Positions 13,538 to 24,985 of a stretch of 64,000 bases of DNA are shown piece after piece (within the stretch, counting starts at the first letter, position 1; every line of letters begins with the position of its first letter). This DNA comes from Campylorhamphus procurvoides (lineage: Eukaryota; Chordata; Aves; Passeriformes; Dendrocolaptidae). The notes beneath the pieces are model-generated. The model made no database searches. It worked only from the letters and a program-made list of their open reading frames with translations, and was not told where the DNA came from. A program made the position numbers and the translations under genes. The DNA is taken from NCBI GenBank assembly GCA_013396655.1, contig WBMV01007620.1, forward strand, positions 806,001 to 870,000. The letters are read 5' to 3'.

Positions 13538-14014
13538 TAGGTCTGGCTGAGATGGAGTCAGTTTCCTTCAGAGCAGCCCGCATGGTGCTGTATTTTGGAT
13601 TTGTGATTAAAACTGCACTGGTAACACACAGCAGTACCTGCACAGCTTTCTCTTCTTCCCTATGCTATCCCCCAAGCAAGTAGGCCAGGGCTGGGCAAGA
13701 TGCTGAGAGGGGTCACAACAGCTGACCCAAGCTGAGTAAAGGGGTATTCTGTGCCATATGACCCCCTGCTCAGCACTAAAAAAAGGTGGGCTTGGGGGTT
13801 TTGGTGTAGGAGGTTGCCATTGCTTGGAGACTGGCTGGGCTTTGATGTATTTTTATGTGAATGATTGCCTTTGTGTTGCCTCTTTGTTTTCCTCTTTCGT
13901 TCACTTATCTAACAGTCTTTATTCACGAGTTTTCTTGCTTTTGCTCCCCCTATTCTCTACCCTATGGGGAGCAAGTGGCTGAATGGAGCATTGCTGTGGG
14001 CTGTGGTCAACGCA
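13538..14014 (+). mobile_element. Solo LTR of an avian endogenous retrovirus
   Basis: The 477-bp segment matches, from memory, a solo LTR class very common in bird genomes. It starts GTCTGGCTGAGATGGAGTCA, has a TTTTGGATTTGTGATTAAAA block, a TGACCCAAGCTGA block, and a cap/poly(A) region containing GTCTTTATTCACGAGTTTTC. The element begins TA (mutated from the usual TG) and ends CA. It is flanked by a 6-base direct repeat, CCATAC, at 13532-13537 and 14015-14020, which fits a target-site duplication. The TATA and poly(A) signals are degraded, and no internal retroviral genes or second LTR lie nearby, so it is an old, inactive remnant left by LTR-LTR recombination. The small open frames inside it are not genes. 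Confidence 0.85.
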
Positions 14015-14020
14015 CCATAC
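14015..14020. repeat. Right target-site duplication of the solo LTR
   Basis: CCATAC directly after the terminal CA of the LTR; it is the partner of 13532-13537. Confidence 0.7.
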
Positions 14021-15860
14021 TCCGAAGAAACAAGAGTCAGATGAAGCCAATGAATGCAATCTTTGGGAAAAAAAATATGAGCAAGGAAAAAATAAATCCC
14101 TTTTCCTGGTTCTGAAAGTAGGGAACACTGTCAAAGAAACACTTGCTGACTTTTCCAAACCACTGGGCATGTGAAAACTACCAGGTCACAAGTGAGATTT
14201 CAGAGGATGAAAGAGGTGTCTAAGTGCTGCTTTACTGCATTCTGGAGGGAGGGTTGGGATCTCTCTTTGTGGTCTCATCTATGATGTTTCACCTGCTCAC
14301 TATCCTGTCTTCAAGACAGAATGTTTTATGTAAAAGCTGGTGGAAAGTTGACACACACTTAGGTGGATGCAAAGCAGCATATAGATTAGTATAAGATTCA
14401 GCACATTTTACACTTCAGTGGTACGCTACCTTAAATAGCCATGGTGGGGTTTTTTATCCTATTCTGTGACTATCCACATCCAGAAAAGCAGCTGTGCTAA
14501 ATAATAGACTCAGTGAATTAGTCCAGAGTCGATGCAGATGTAGTACTGCCCTAAAGAAGCTGAGTGCTGCACACTCAGACAAGTCTATAATTAATGAAAA
14601 CAGATGTACCATTTATTTTTTAGGATACAGAACAGAAGCAAGGCCGGATTCTTGGAGGTAAATACTACTTGAGCTCAAGAAGGATCATTCCTGAATGTCT
14701 ATTCTCAAAAACATACCTTGTTCCTCCATTCAATTACAAGTCCCAAGATGAAGTGGGAAGCCAAGCACAATGTACAGCTAAACAATTGCCAACAGCCACA
14801 ACACTGTCATAATGGCACTGCTCTGAAAGGAGGAGAAGGCAGTGCAGCTTCTGCTCAAGGGTGGATGACCCCCATGTGTTTCAGGGTAAAGAATGCTTTG
14901 AATAGCAAGTGTCTGTGGGACTTGTGTATCCTGAATCCTCTAATAGGCAAGCCTCCCTCAGATCTCACTTGCTACTGGACGACTGAAAATTTGAATCATC
15001 TTTCAAGAGGAAGACCCTGATAGACAGTGGAGAGAGAGCTGTTGTTTCAGCATCTGAAAAATCAGTTGATAATCAGGGTGTAAGTGCTCTCTAGTAAATG
15101 GCTACACATCTTCCCTTTCTAGTTTTGATGTCAAGAACTCTATTGTGCCATAACCTGTCTGCTCTCCCTACCAAGCTCTTGAATTGTCTTGGAAAAAAAA
15201 AAAAACAACAGTCCAAATAGCAGAGAAACAAGAAACTAAACTACAGAAAAATGCCAAAAATCAGCCAAATGCTGATGTGTTTCATGAAGAGCCAGCAGGC
15301 AATCTTGCAAGAGGCACAAGAGGGAGCTGGGAGAGGCTCAGAGCCGTCCCATGCTCTGAATGCTGGCACAAGAACACACAATTAAGGCACAGCCATGAGA
15401 AAAATTTATGGTTTATGTACAGTGGTAGTCTGGACATACACTAAATCAATACATTTCTCTGCCTAAGAAGGACCCCCTGGGTCACACTGCAGCAGAGCTA
15501 GGTCTCAACAACATGGTTAGGAACCATGTCAGTGACTGGACAAAGTCAGCTTTCAAACTTCTTCTAAGGGAGTGGTAGCCTAACATGACTTAAGCAAGCA
15601 AAAGAAAAGCCAACAGGACTCAAAATAATATAAACCTTTAAAATCAGATTAATAAAAGCAGAGAAAAATCTAATAGGCTATGTCACATCGGTACTAAAAC
15701 TGTCCTTACTCAGCAGAGCACAATACCACAAGAGGATGTAGAAGCACTTAATGTCAACAGTTATGTTTAGATAGGAAGGACAAAAAGATAAAGGGAAAAC
15801 CTAATTTCAGACACAGCGTTGTAGAGACCACATTAAAACTTGCTGAATTTGGGGGTTTTC

Positions 15861-15905
15861 AAATAAAAAAAAAAAACAAACCAAAAAACCAAACCCACAA
15901 AAAAC
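15861..15905 (+). repeat. A/C-rich low-complexity tract
   Basis: A run of A followed by CAAACC-type units, nearly free of G and T on the plus strand. Similar tracts occur at 36794-36941 and 54241-54293. It could be a decayed poly(A)-type tail or simple-sequence expansion; no attached element was recognised. Confidence 0.7.
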
Positions 15906-17337
15906 TCCTAAAGGTCAAAACAATATATCCTATTACAAGCCTGGTAAGTAAACTTCAGCCAAATTAAAGCTTCAAACTCGGATACTGATACTAAGCACCC
16001 CTCAGCTGTAGGTGATAAATCTAGTTTTTACATTTGACATCCAAGACTGGGTTTATACATCCCAGATGGTTCTTCCAGAAGCCTCTCTTTTTCCCTCTGA
16101 CCTGAAGACATTTAAAAATATATTTGCTAATAAACCCCCAACAGCAGATATCTTGGAAACAGTAAGGGAGGAGAAAAGATGATACTCATGAGCTTTTCAG
16201 TCCTCATTTATTAATTTAGCAATGCTTTACTCTGTCAGACCACAGCCTCTCCCTGCAAACTCAGAGCTCTTCCCCATCAAAGGGGAACAACCTGCCATAG
16301 GCAATGGGCATTGCTTAGAGAACTGTGCAAGTGGATAAACCTGACAGCACATGCTACAAATCGAACAGGCTGGATCTAATGGAGGATGTTCAGCTTCTGA
16401 ACATATTCTGCACTGAGAGACTCTGAGCTGGGAGTAATCCCATTTGAAAATATGTACCCTTAGCTACCTCCTGTGACTTTTGAACTGTACTGTTCCCATT
16501 AGACTAGGTACAATGATGACACAACCACAAGCATCTTCACTGCCCATGTCATATCCTTTGGAAAGAACAGTCATTTCCACCTTCTTTGAATGACCCCAAG
16601 GGGACAGGGTGACACACAATTCCCTTTCTGAGCATCATCCTTGTAGCTCAGAAGTTGTAAGAAAAAGAAGCAGCAAAGAACTAGATATTTGTCACAAGTG
16701 GTCTGTCACTGCCCACACTTCACTGAGGAAAATGACACAAGACCATCCTAAAAACTATAAAGGGGTTATCCTCTAAAATGAACTAGATGTTTTATGGGGT
16801 AGTTATCATGCATCTCTGTGCAGTACCTTATGTCCCACAGTCTGAAGTTGAAAATGTAGCCTATTTCACACAGTCCAAACACCCCAAGAAAATCATTGCA
16901 ATAGCAAGAGACAGCCTTCCCAGAGAACACAGCTGCTTCATTACCCTGGCCACTGCAAGGGCTGTGTTTCACTCGCAGAATGCCGTGGTTCAATACATAT
17001 TTACAGCTGCAGACTACAGCACTGATGTCAGGCTACAGATCTTGTCTGTGACTTGGGGTCCTGCAGTAGTATAGCAAGTAAAGTAATTTGTTTGTATTTT
17101 GAGAGGCGGTTTATATATTATACTGTTCAAACCAGAACTGAACAAACTTCCTTTAGTGTATCAGTGAACCAACACTTTAAAAGCATGCCTCTTCTATTTG
17201 TTCTACTGTCAGGACGAGCTGAGACATTCAAGACAGCAGTCCACACATAAATGTACCTTCAAGCTTAAATTTCAGAGGACAGCAATTCTGGAATTTGATT
17301 TTCCTCAGGCCAGGTTGACACAATGTCTTCCTCTTAC

Positions 17338-17400
17338 CTCTGTTGTTTCTTCCTTGTATAGTTAATTTTTGAGGCTTAAATATTTCCCCACCAGTGAAGT
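17338..17400 (-). other. Weak cassette-exon candidate (63 bp, phase 1/1)
   Basis: On the minus strand, tgctgtatgatttag precedes ACTTCACTGG, and the segment ends ACAGAG before gtaaga. In the phase required between the 21.5 kb and 11.6 kb exons it is open and reads FTGGEIFKPQKLTIQGRNNR. The acceptor has a poor pyrimidine tract and the peptide resembles nothing I know. Given how often such frames arise by chance, I rate it low. Confidence 0.15.
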
Positions 17401-20400
17401 CTAAATCATACAGCAATCAAAGTGGACATAAAGAGTAATACTAAGTAAGAAAAAAAGCAGCATTAAAGTAGTATTCCTCAAGCTAAAGCTTCCTCTCTTT
17501 GACTATCATTCATAAAATGTTTCTGAAATAGAATATACAAAATCTAGTGAAAAATTACATCATCATTACCAAAACCACAAACCAGATGAAAAAACCTAAA
17601 CACCATACGCAGCAGAATTTGGTTTTACTATTAATTGCTACACTCAAGACTCATAAATAGATTGCACTAATAAATATTTTCACAGAACTTCATGAGATGC
17701 AAACTGTCAAAACAGCACCTCATTAAACAGAAAACAGAAAGAGAACTAATTACGGCCCTACTAATGCATATTCAGCTATTCCTTATACCTTCTACATCGT
17801 GCAAAAAGATTAGTTGCTTGCTGTGATTTTGGTATTCCTATGCAATGGCTTAACACAAATTGTAAACAGTGAGCAAAGTAATGAAATTAAGTGCTGTGGT
17901 CAATGCACTCTGTGACTTACTGCCATTGCTATTTTGTTGTCTGCTTATACTCCATTTCTGCAGTTTCAGAATCTGCAATAACTCTCTCAGACATTGTGGA
18001 TGTTTTTGCTTTGCTGAATTTTAGAATCCAACAGAGCTACTTCAAAATGTATATACATTTTCTACAACACATCCTTTTCACCACCAGCCACTTATACTAA
18101 AAGCTTGCTACATCATCGAAAAAACAATACATCTCACCCTAGAAATAGAATTATAAACACTCATGCATGACTGTGCCATCCGATCTACATAAGAGAGATG
18201 GAAATACAAGAGAATACCCCTCTAAATCCAGGAACCCACAAATCTAAACCCAACAGCTCTTCCCTCTGCTCTTCAAAGTTGTACTTCTGCATTCCTGACA
18301 GGTTAGTGATGTTTACCAAGGGACCACGCAAGCTCTGCAAAGATTTGTGCTTTCACTGTGCTCTTCCTTTGAGCAAAAAGTCCTCTTTGGCCCTGAAGAG
18401 ACATCTGTCTATCCCCCAAATTCTTAAGCCCATTTCTAGGGAGATTTACATAGCATACTGTTGGGAAATGCACCTTGGAGAACATACTGCACTGTCTTTG
18501 GCTCCAACCAACTCATCCTGTTGCAGAACTTGGGCCACCTTGCATGTACCAAGAGGAAATAGTAAACACAGCAAGCTCCCCACTGCCAATCCCTGCCCTG
18601 CCACATCAGAAGAGCTACAGGAAAATAACAGGCTCAAAACAAGAAGTGAGGAGAGTCAGAAACCATCACTCCATGCTGAAGCCCTCGTGGGCAGAGAGAG
18701 AAGATGCTGTTGCTACCTATTTTCCTCTCTCAGCAGGCTCTCTCACAATGCAACTGAGGTTTTTTTACCCAGTTGGGACTACAGAATAACAGTATCAGTC
18801 ATGGAAAGAAACAGGTGGAAAATGCAAAACTGTATTATGCCTCTACTGACATAAGCTCTGTCTTGCTTGCAGCACTCATCTCCAGCAATAATCCCAAGGG
18901 AGTCTAAATCACAGATCCAAAAGCCCCCTCTTCACACTGAGCTTAATCTATGAGTCTACTGTTTCTTGCTACTTCCTTGGAGAATGGCACAATATCTGTT
19001 TTGTTCAGCAATTTAAGACTCTAAGAGAGGGACACTACCACCCCAGGAAAAAGTGAAAGCAGTTGAGGTCCGTGGTGGAATGATACTTCTATGCTGAACA
19101 CTGCAATTGGAATATTCTCAGTTTTCTGAGACTGCAAACTCCTGCAGACTGAATGCTTTTTCAAGCTTATTTGTGGTAAAAAAAGTAAAAAATCAGTTTT
19201 GGAGAAATGACAAATATTAGACACATCATAGTCCTATGCCAGAATCTGATTATTCTCTTCACTTCTGACTATATCATCCATTAACTTTATTATGAAAAAA
19301 TGATTCCACTGCATATATTAAAAACCAAACCAGACTGAAGTATGTTTCATTTTCACTGAAAGGTTTTTCAATTTAAGTGAAGGACAACTTCAACTGATTG
19401 AAATATATCTTCAGTGATGCCATTTGAGGCTAAGACAATTATACATAATTACATTACATCAGACCTTTCTATGCATGTGCTTCTCTTTTCCAAGCACGAA
19501 CAGAGATGCCAAGAATTCTACTGAGGCCCCAGAGATTCCAGGAAAGATAAAATGTCCTAAATAATAAAGTTTAGATAAAATTCATAGCACAAGGTATACA
19601 TACGTACAAATAAGTAGCCCACAGTTTTCACCAGCTGTAGCAAAAGAGATGTTGAATGAAGATGGCCACAAGAAGAAAGATTTTTCTGGCCAAAAAGGCA
19701 TGTCCAAGGGAAATAACAAAGAGCTGAAAGAAGAACCAACCAGAGGCCAAAAGGGTTGATGGAAAAGCATCTCTGTCAGCCAGAGCTCAGTGGATCACTG
19801 TAGAAGTTGCAGTTCTCTAACCATTTGTTCAGAAGGTTTCCATGCTGCTTCACAAGTGGTGAAAGTTTGAACCTCCAGTACCCTGGGATGGAATTTATTG
19901 AGCAGCTTCAGCTGTCAGAAGTATGAGCTGATGTGGAAAGGAGCAGCTGCCTCACAGCCTGGCTTAACACACAAGGGTTAGTGCTGCAGGTGGGACAGCC
20001 CATGGGACCAACCCCTCCTGATGGCACCTGCACTCAGCTCAGCTGCAGGTTGGGAAAGGTAATTCCAAAACACATTTAGTGGCCCTGCTCTACATTCACA
20101 CATTTTTCAGTACTTCCAAGCTTTCACTTCCTCAGGGGAACTGAGTTCTTGCAGTACTTCTCATCATAGCCTGGTGGCACAGGGGAAGAAGATAAGAGGA
20201 TGCAGCAAGTCAATTAGTGTGGTGGAGCTAATGGACAGTAACTGACTAAAAGCTGCTTTAAGCTGTTTTTGCCAACTCTGAGCTGAAAACTTTTGCAAAC
20301 CAGGTCGTAACCATACACATCTCTCAGACAGACCCTGTTCTGCTGATCTAGATGCTACCCTTCCTATGTCTGTGTATGTTTCAGTTCTGACACAAAACGT

Positions 20401-20730
20401 TATCTGCCAACTATCTAAAAGGATAAACACGTCAGGGAAGGAAAAGGACTGTGTAAGACTTAACAATTTCCACCTCTTTTTATTATACTCAATTTCTTTT
20501 ATATTGTATGTCTATGTTCTCTTCCTTCTTTTCCAACAGAACCTGTAATGTTTAGTTTTTTTCAACTAAACGTTATGAATTTTACATAAATAAATCAAAA
20601 GATGGGGAATATGTTATTTGGTGAGCTAGTTACATATGCCTCCCTAGAATAGCCTGGGGAAATGCCTAAAAGATCTAATCATCGCTTTTTAATTACTAAG
20701 CACTGAAATGATGAAAAAAGAACTGAAATT

Positions 20731-21036
20731 CAGAGAATTAGAGAATGGTTGAAACGAACCTTTAAGATCAGCCAGTTTCAACTCTCCTGCCATGGTCAGG
20801 GACACCTTCCACTAAACCAGGTGGCTCAAAGTCCCATCCAACCTGGCCTTGAACCCTTCCAGGGATGGGAAATTTCTTCCTAACATCTAATCTAAACCTA
20901 AGTTTGAACCCACTCCCCTGCTCCTGTCACTACATGACCTTGTAAAAAGTTGCTCTCCAGCTTTCTTGAAGGCCCCCTTCAGGTATGTGGAGGCTGCTAG
21001 AAGGTCTCCCTGAAGCCTCCTCTTCTGATTTCCCAT
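20731..21036 (-). mobile_element. CR1 LINE 3' fragment
   Basis: The plus strand carries the reverse complement of the avian CR1 3' end. It contains GAATGGTTGAAACGAACCTT, CTGCCATGGTCAGGGACACC, CAACCTGGCCTTGAACCCTT, TTTCTTCCTAACATCTAATC and AGGTCTCCCTGAAGCCTCCT in the usual order. The element therefore lies on the minus strand, in the sense orientation of SH3KBP1. It is 5'-truncated, as is normal for CR1. Roughly 60-70 bases that usually sit between the GGGATGGG block and AATTTCTTCC are missing, an internal deletion near 20870. The minus-strand open frame 20887-21120 is a shadow of the element. Confidence 0.92.
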
Positions 21037-21465
21037 ACAAACTATGCCATCCACACAGATTATTTCTGGTACATAAAGAGATTTAAAAAAAAGAAGAAGA
21101 AAAAAAGCAAGGGCACTCACAATGAAATTTTTCTATGACCTACCTACAAATTACAGCCTGAAGTTGGATCTTATTCAACTCTGATTAATTCCAAAGTACC
21201 CTCAAGGCTGAAAGTTGATCACATAATTTAATTTGATTTTTGGTGCCAGAAAACTTGTAGGATTACTAGAGCAAAAATAATTCAGAGGATTCTGGGAAAC
21301 AAAGCATTCTGTCTACGTACCACCTACTCAAGGTTCATCCTAAATATATCTACCTGCATCCTCATTTTTCTTATATACAGGACACTCTAAGCCAAAACCA
21401 GAGAAAAGTGTTCAGCTTGCCTTTAATAGCACAAAGTGCAAAAAAGAAAAACCTATGAAACCTAC

Positions 21466-21541
21466 TTTTTGTTCTGCTGTCCACTTCTATTTTTGTTGGC
21501 TCCTGAGTTGCTGTGGCTGGAGGTAATTTCTTCCCAACACT
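21466..21541 (-). CDS. SH3KBP1: SH3KBP1 exon: short Lys/Thr-rich linker
   Basis: 76 bp, phase 0 in and phase 1 out. It encodes 25 residues, SVGKKLPPATATQEPTKIEV then DSRTK, plus one base that completes an Asn codon with the next exon. It matches the linker just before SH3-C in SH3KBP1 (human, from memory, begins TIGKKLPATTATP and ends DSRTKS). The acceptor is a T-run ending ttttttcag; the donor is ACAAAAA followed by gtaggt. The exon is too short for ordinary open-frame listing and was found by looking for the missing piece between the 44.7 kb and 11.6 kb exons. Its phases fit both neighbours exactly. The first codon is Ser, which matters if the candidate exon at 32317-32379 is ever spliced to it. 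Confidence 0.95.
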
Positions 21542-24500
21542 CTGAAAAAAAATAATTATTCTCCTTTAAAATGTGCAGGTTCAGTTAAAAGTTGGACAAC
21601 ATAAAAAATTGTAATGGAAATACAAAATATAGGAGTAGAAAAAGGAAAGTAAAGAAACAGAGGCAAATTACACTATACTTAGGTTTGTTGCTGGGCGTTT
21701 TGTTAACTTTTTAAAAATTATAAAGAATTCAGAAAAATGAATCTTCAAATTTCCCTTTAAAAATGTTTACTAACATTTTTAAACAATAATCCCTCAACAC
21801 AGTTTCAGGGGAGACTTACAGAAGTTTCACTGGTGGACTGAATATGTGATGAAATTACTTAAGTAAAGGTGCTATTCAGTACCAAAAGCAAAACTGACAG
21901 AAGGGGAAAGGAACCCCCTTAACTTCTGTCCATACAAGGAGTATTCATTCCAGTCATTCTTGACTGAGTGTGATTTTTAATTAACAACATCTCTTTAAAA
22001 GATTCCTATTTTTACTTATTTTGAGCAAAAATAATTAATTTACAGAGCAGTACTACAATAAGCAATAATCAGCCTCAGACAGGTAAGCTGAAACAGGAAA
22101 TACTACCTGCCCACACCAAAATGAAACAAAATCAGTATTCATCTTTATATCTTTGCCTGTTACTATATGCATGCCATGCCCCCTCTCTCTCAGCTTTTCT
22201 CCCTATCGAGAAAGTTTCCTAGCTTTAAAATCCCAGCAATGTGTAGTTGAAGAAATAAGTGTAATTATTACTTGTTTATAAAGATATGAGTACTAAAAAG
22301 CTCTAGCTGTCATTCAACACCCTTTTCTGGCAAGGTGTGCATAAACACCACAAAACCACCTCCATGTCCCATGACCTCCTGAGTACAAGCTGAGAGACAA
22401 GAGAGCTAAGGTTTGGTGTTGGAGGCACTGAGCACCCCTTAGGGAGCATAAGGAAAACACTGGTCAGGGTAAGAAGCAAGAGGAGCACAGCACTTCTAGT
22501 AGCTGAAAAATTCCAAGCTGTATAAAAAACAGTAAGAGCTCCATGTTAGTAATTTTGTACACTAATGTGTCAAAGTATATCTATGGAAAGGACTGAAACG
22601 CACACAGGGATTTCAGGCTGGTAAAAAGAACACCTGGGGAAGAGAGGTAGTTTTGAGAGGTGCACGAAACAGGCATCAAATCTGTGTCGACAGCAAGACA
22701 AACTTTGAATTGCAATATCCCAAAGCATCCTGTTGCAACTTAACTTGCTGGTGGCAGCAGAAAAGACTGACCTTCTGTTGAGCTAATGACACTACTTACA
22801 ATCCAGTTTGTGAACTGCTGAGGAAGAGAGATCAACAACAAAACTCTACAGAACCTCCTAAATTCTTTGCCGAGGTGGGAATGAGTGATAAGAAGCATTA
22901 ACTGAGGCAGTGACTATGGAAATAATAGAAAAACAGGACATGACGAATTCCTGCAAACCAGAAGAGGGCAAAACCAAGAAAAGTGCATGACCCTGCTGTG
23001 CTGAAGGAGTTTAAAGGCAAGAAGGATGATGATAAGAGCTGACTGAGATCTAGCTGGAAAACAGTGAAAATTGTATTCAAAGAGATATATTGAAAAATTT
23101 GGAGCCACTGGGCATTTACACAGATAAAAGCACAGAATGCCTTTAAGATGAAAGCAAGACTGGGAAGACAGCTTTTGGTTCAGAGGCAAACAAGGCAGTT
23201 CAAGACAGCTGCACATCTCAGGATATGCCCATTCAAGATCAAACCTTTATTCACGGTTCTGCTTCACAAAATGGTTTGGAAAATGAGGAGAGCATGTACT
23301 CTAAACTGCACTGATGTTTAACTCAGAAAGACACACCCACTAGAGGAATATCCAAAACCTTTAATTTAGGGGACTTTTCCTTTTATTATATATGAAATTG
23401 TTATGCAAGAACAATTAATTAAAGGAAATAATTTGGTAATTGCTTTACCGTATATGAATCATTCTATGCTATGAGACCAAAACCCAGATAAACTCACAAC
23501 AAGCTAAAATTTAACAAGCTACAAATCACAGCAAAAGAATCATGGGCAAAAAGGAATATACTAGTGTATCCCAGGGGGAAAGGCATGCTACAATGTACTT
23601 TCTTTATTTATAGAAGCAGATGCAAGGGCAATGCTTGAAAACATTTATTCACCTGTTCCTTCAGAATGAATACCCGTGCAGGTGATAAATCAACACTGGG
23701 AAACAACTGACTCCCTGAACAGAAAAGAGAACACCACCCAAACAAAGGTGCTCTTTACTGGGAGCTAGGAGGCATAATTCAAATAATTAATGAAGCAGAA
23801 TCCACTGCAGTGAGGAGGGACGTGTCGATTTGCTGTGGGACACAGAGAGGAGAAGACAAGTGGAACTGGTATTCTTTAATGGTAAGGGGACTGCACCCTA
23901 GGATTTCTATAGGTGACAAAAGCACTACTGACAGGAAAAGAAAATAAAAATTGGTAAACCATGTAAATCTGGTTTCAGGTGGACCTTCACTGCCATGATG
24001 TTTTACTCTTCCTGTGAAATGGTACCAAAGGAGATATACTTTTTAATTAGGATTTATTTATGTTTCCAAAAGGTCTGTACTGATCCATACATGGAAAACA
24101 TGCATGAAACTTTTTCCATGAAAGTTAATACTCATTTCATTTAAGAAACACCCAAGATAAGCTTTCCTCACTCTAAGAGACACTGAATCCTCTATGATCT
24201 GTTAAGTCTGATGGTTCTGCTTTAACAGGATAAAACCTCAAATATAGCTAAGATCTGTGTGCTGCGAGTCCCAGACCAAGTACCATTATCACAGTTAACA
24301 ATTTTTCTGGCAAGAACACAGAAATGGGAGATGGTAACACCTCTTCCCATGTAAGCCAGAAACTCTCCAGCTGTTCTACACCCCTCACACTCCCAGACAG
24401 GTCAAATATCTACCAAGTTTACAAGCAAGCCCAACTTAAATTCTTGCTGATCCAACAGGTATCTGCATGACACAGACTTTTCTTCTCAGGGACTAGTTAC

Positions 24501-24910
24501 TATAGAATATTTTGGTCTCCTTTTCAGTTGAAGGTCCACAGCAATTTATCAAAATCTCCTTAATTTCTAAAAATAAAGGAAACATGGGAGCAAAGAACAC
24601 TTTAATTAGGTTGAACTGATGATTTCAATGTAATTCTTTCTCCTCCTCTGTTCTTCCTTCACATAAAAAGAAGATCCACACCTCCTAGACACAGATTTAT
24701 GCTGCAAAATCTCTTTTCTAGATGGTGGCAGTGAGCCTTGCTCTGCTTCCATTACTCTGGAGATACCACTGACTCACTTAGTCCTGTCACACAAGAAACA
24801 TGTGGTGGAAACAGAGTTTGCATTTTCTGACTCCAAGCCTATGTTGATTCCCAACACACAACATAACATTATCAATGAAACAGGGAAAATCTTGATTTCA
24901 CTATTTCTGC

Positions 24911-24985
24911 AAGGCAAACATAATTAGATTATTTAGCTGTCAGACTATTTAAATTCTGCTAATTGCCTGACAAGCAAATCCTAAA
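24911..24985. promoter_or_regulatory. Possible enhancer with clustered homeodomain-type sites
   Basis: A short block contains CATAATTAGATTATTTAG, CTGTCAG, TTTAAATT and CTAATTGCCTGACA, that is, several TAAT cores and TGTCA/TGACA cores close together. This resembles conserved intronic enhancers, but AT-rich DNA produces such cores readily. Confidence 0.15.

Larger units (their letters stand above)
11740..21465 (-). other. SH3KBP1: SH3KBP1 intron between the short linker exon and SH3-C
   Basis: 9,726 bp. It contains a solo LTR (13538-14014), an A/C-rich tract (15861-15905), a weak cassette-exon candidate (17338-17400) and a CR1 LINE fragment (20731-21036). The longest open frame of the window (18198-18854, plus strand, 218 codons) also lies here, but its product is unrecognised and it has no supporting signal. 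The remaining sequence is unique and AT-rich. Confidence 0.92.

Noticed and set aside
15510..15528. Short palindrome ACATGGTT-agg-AACCATGT
   Set aside because: An 8-bp stem is common by chance; no terminator or RNA-gene context in vertebrate intron.
18198..18854. 218-codon plus-strand open frame, the longest in the window
   Set aside because: No recognisable domain, no start context, promoter or splice structure, and an ordinary chance-like composition. It lies within an SH3KBP1 intron on the opposite strand, so I treat it as chance.
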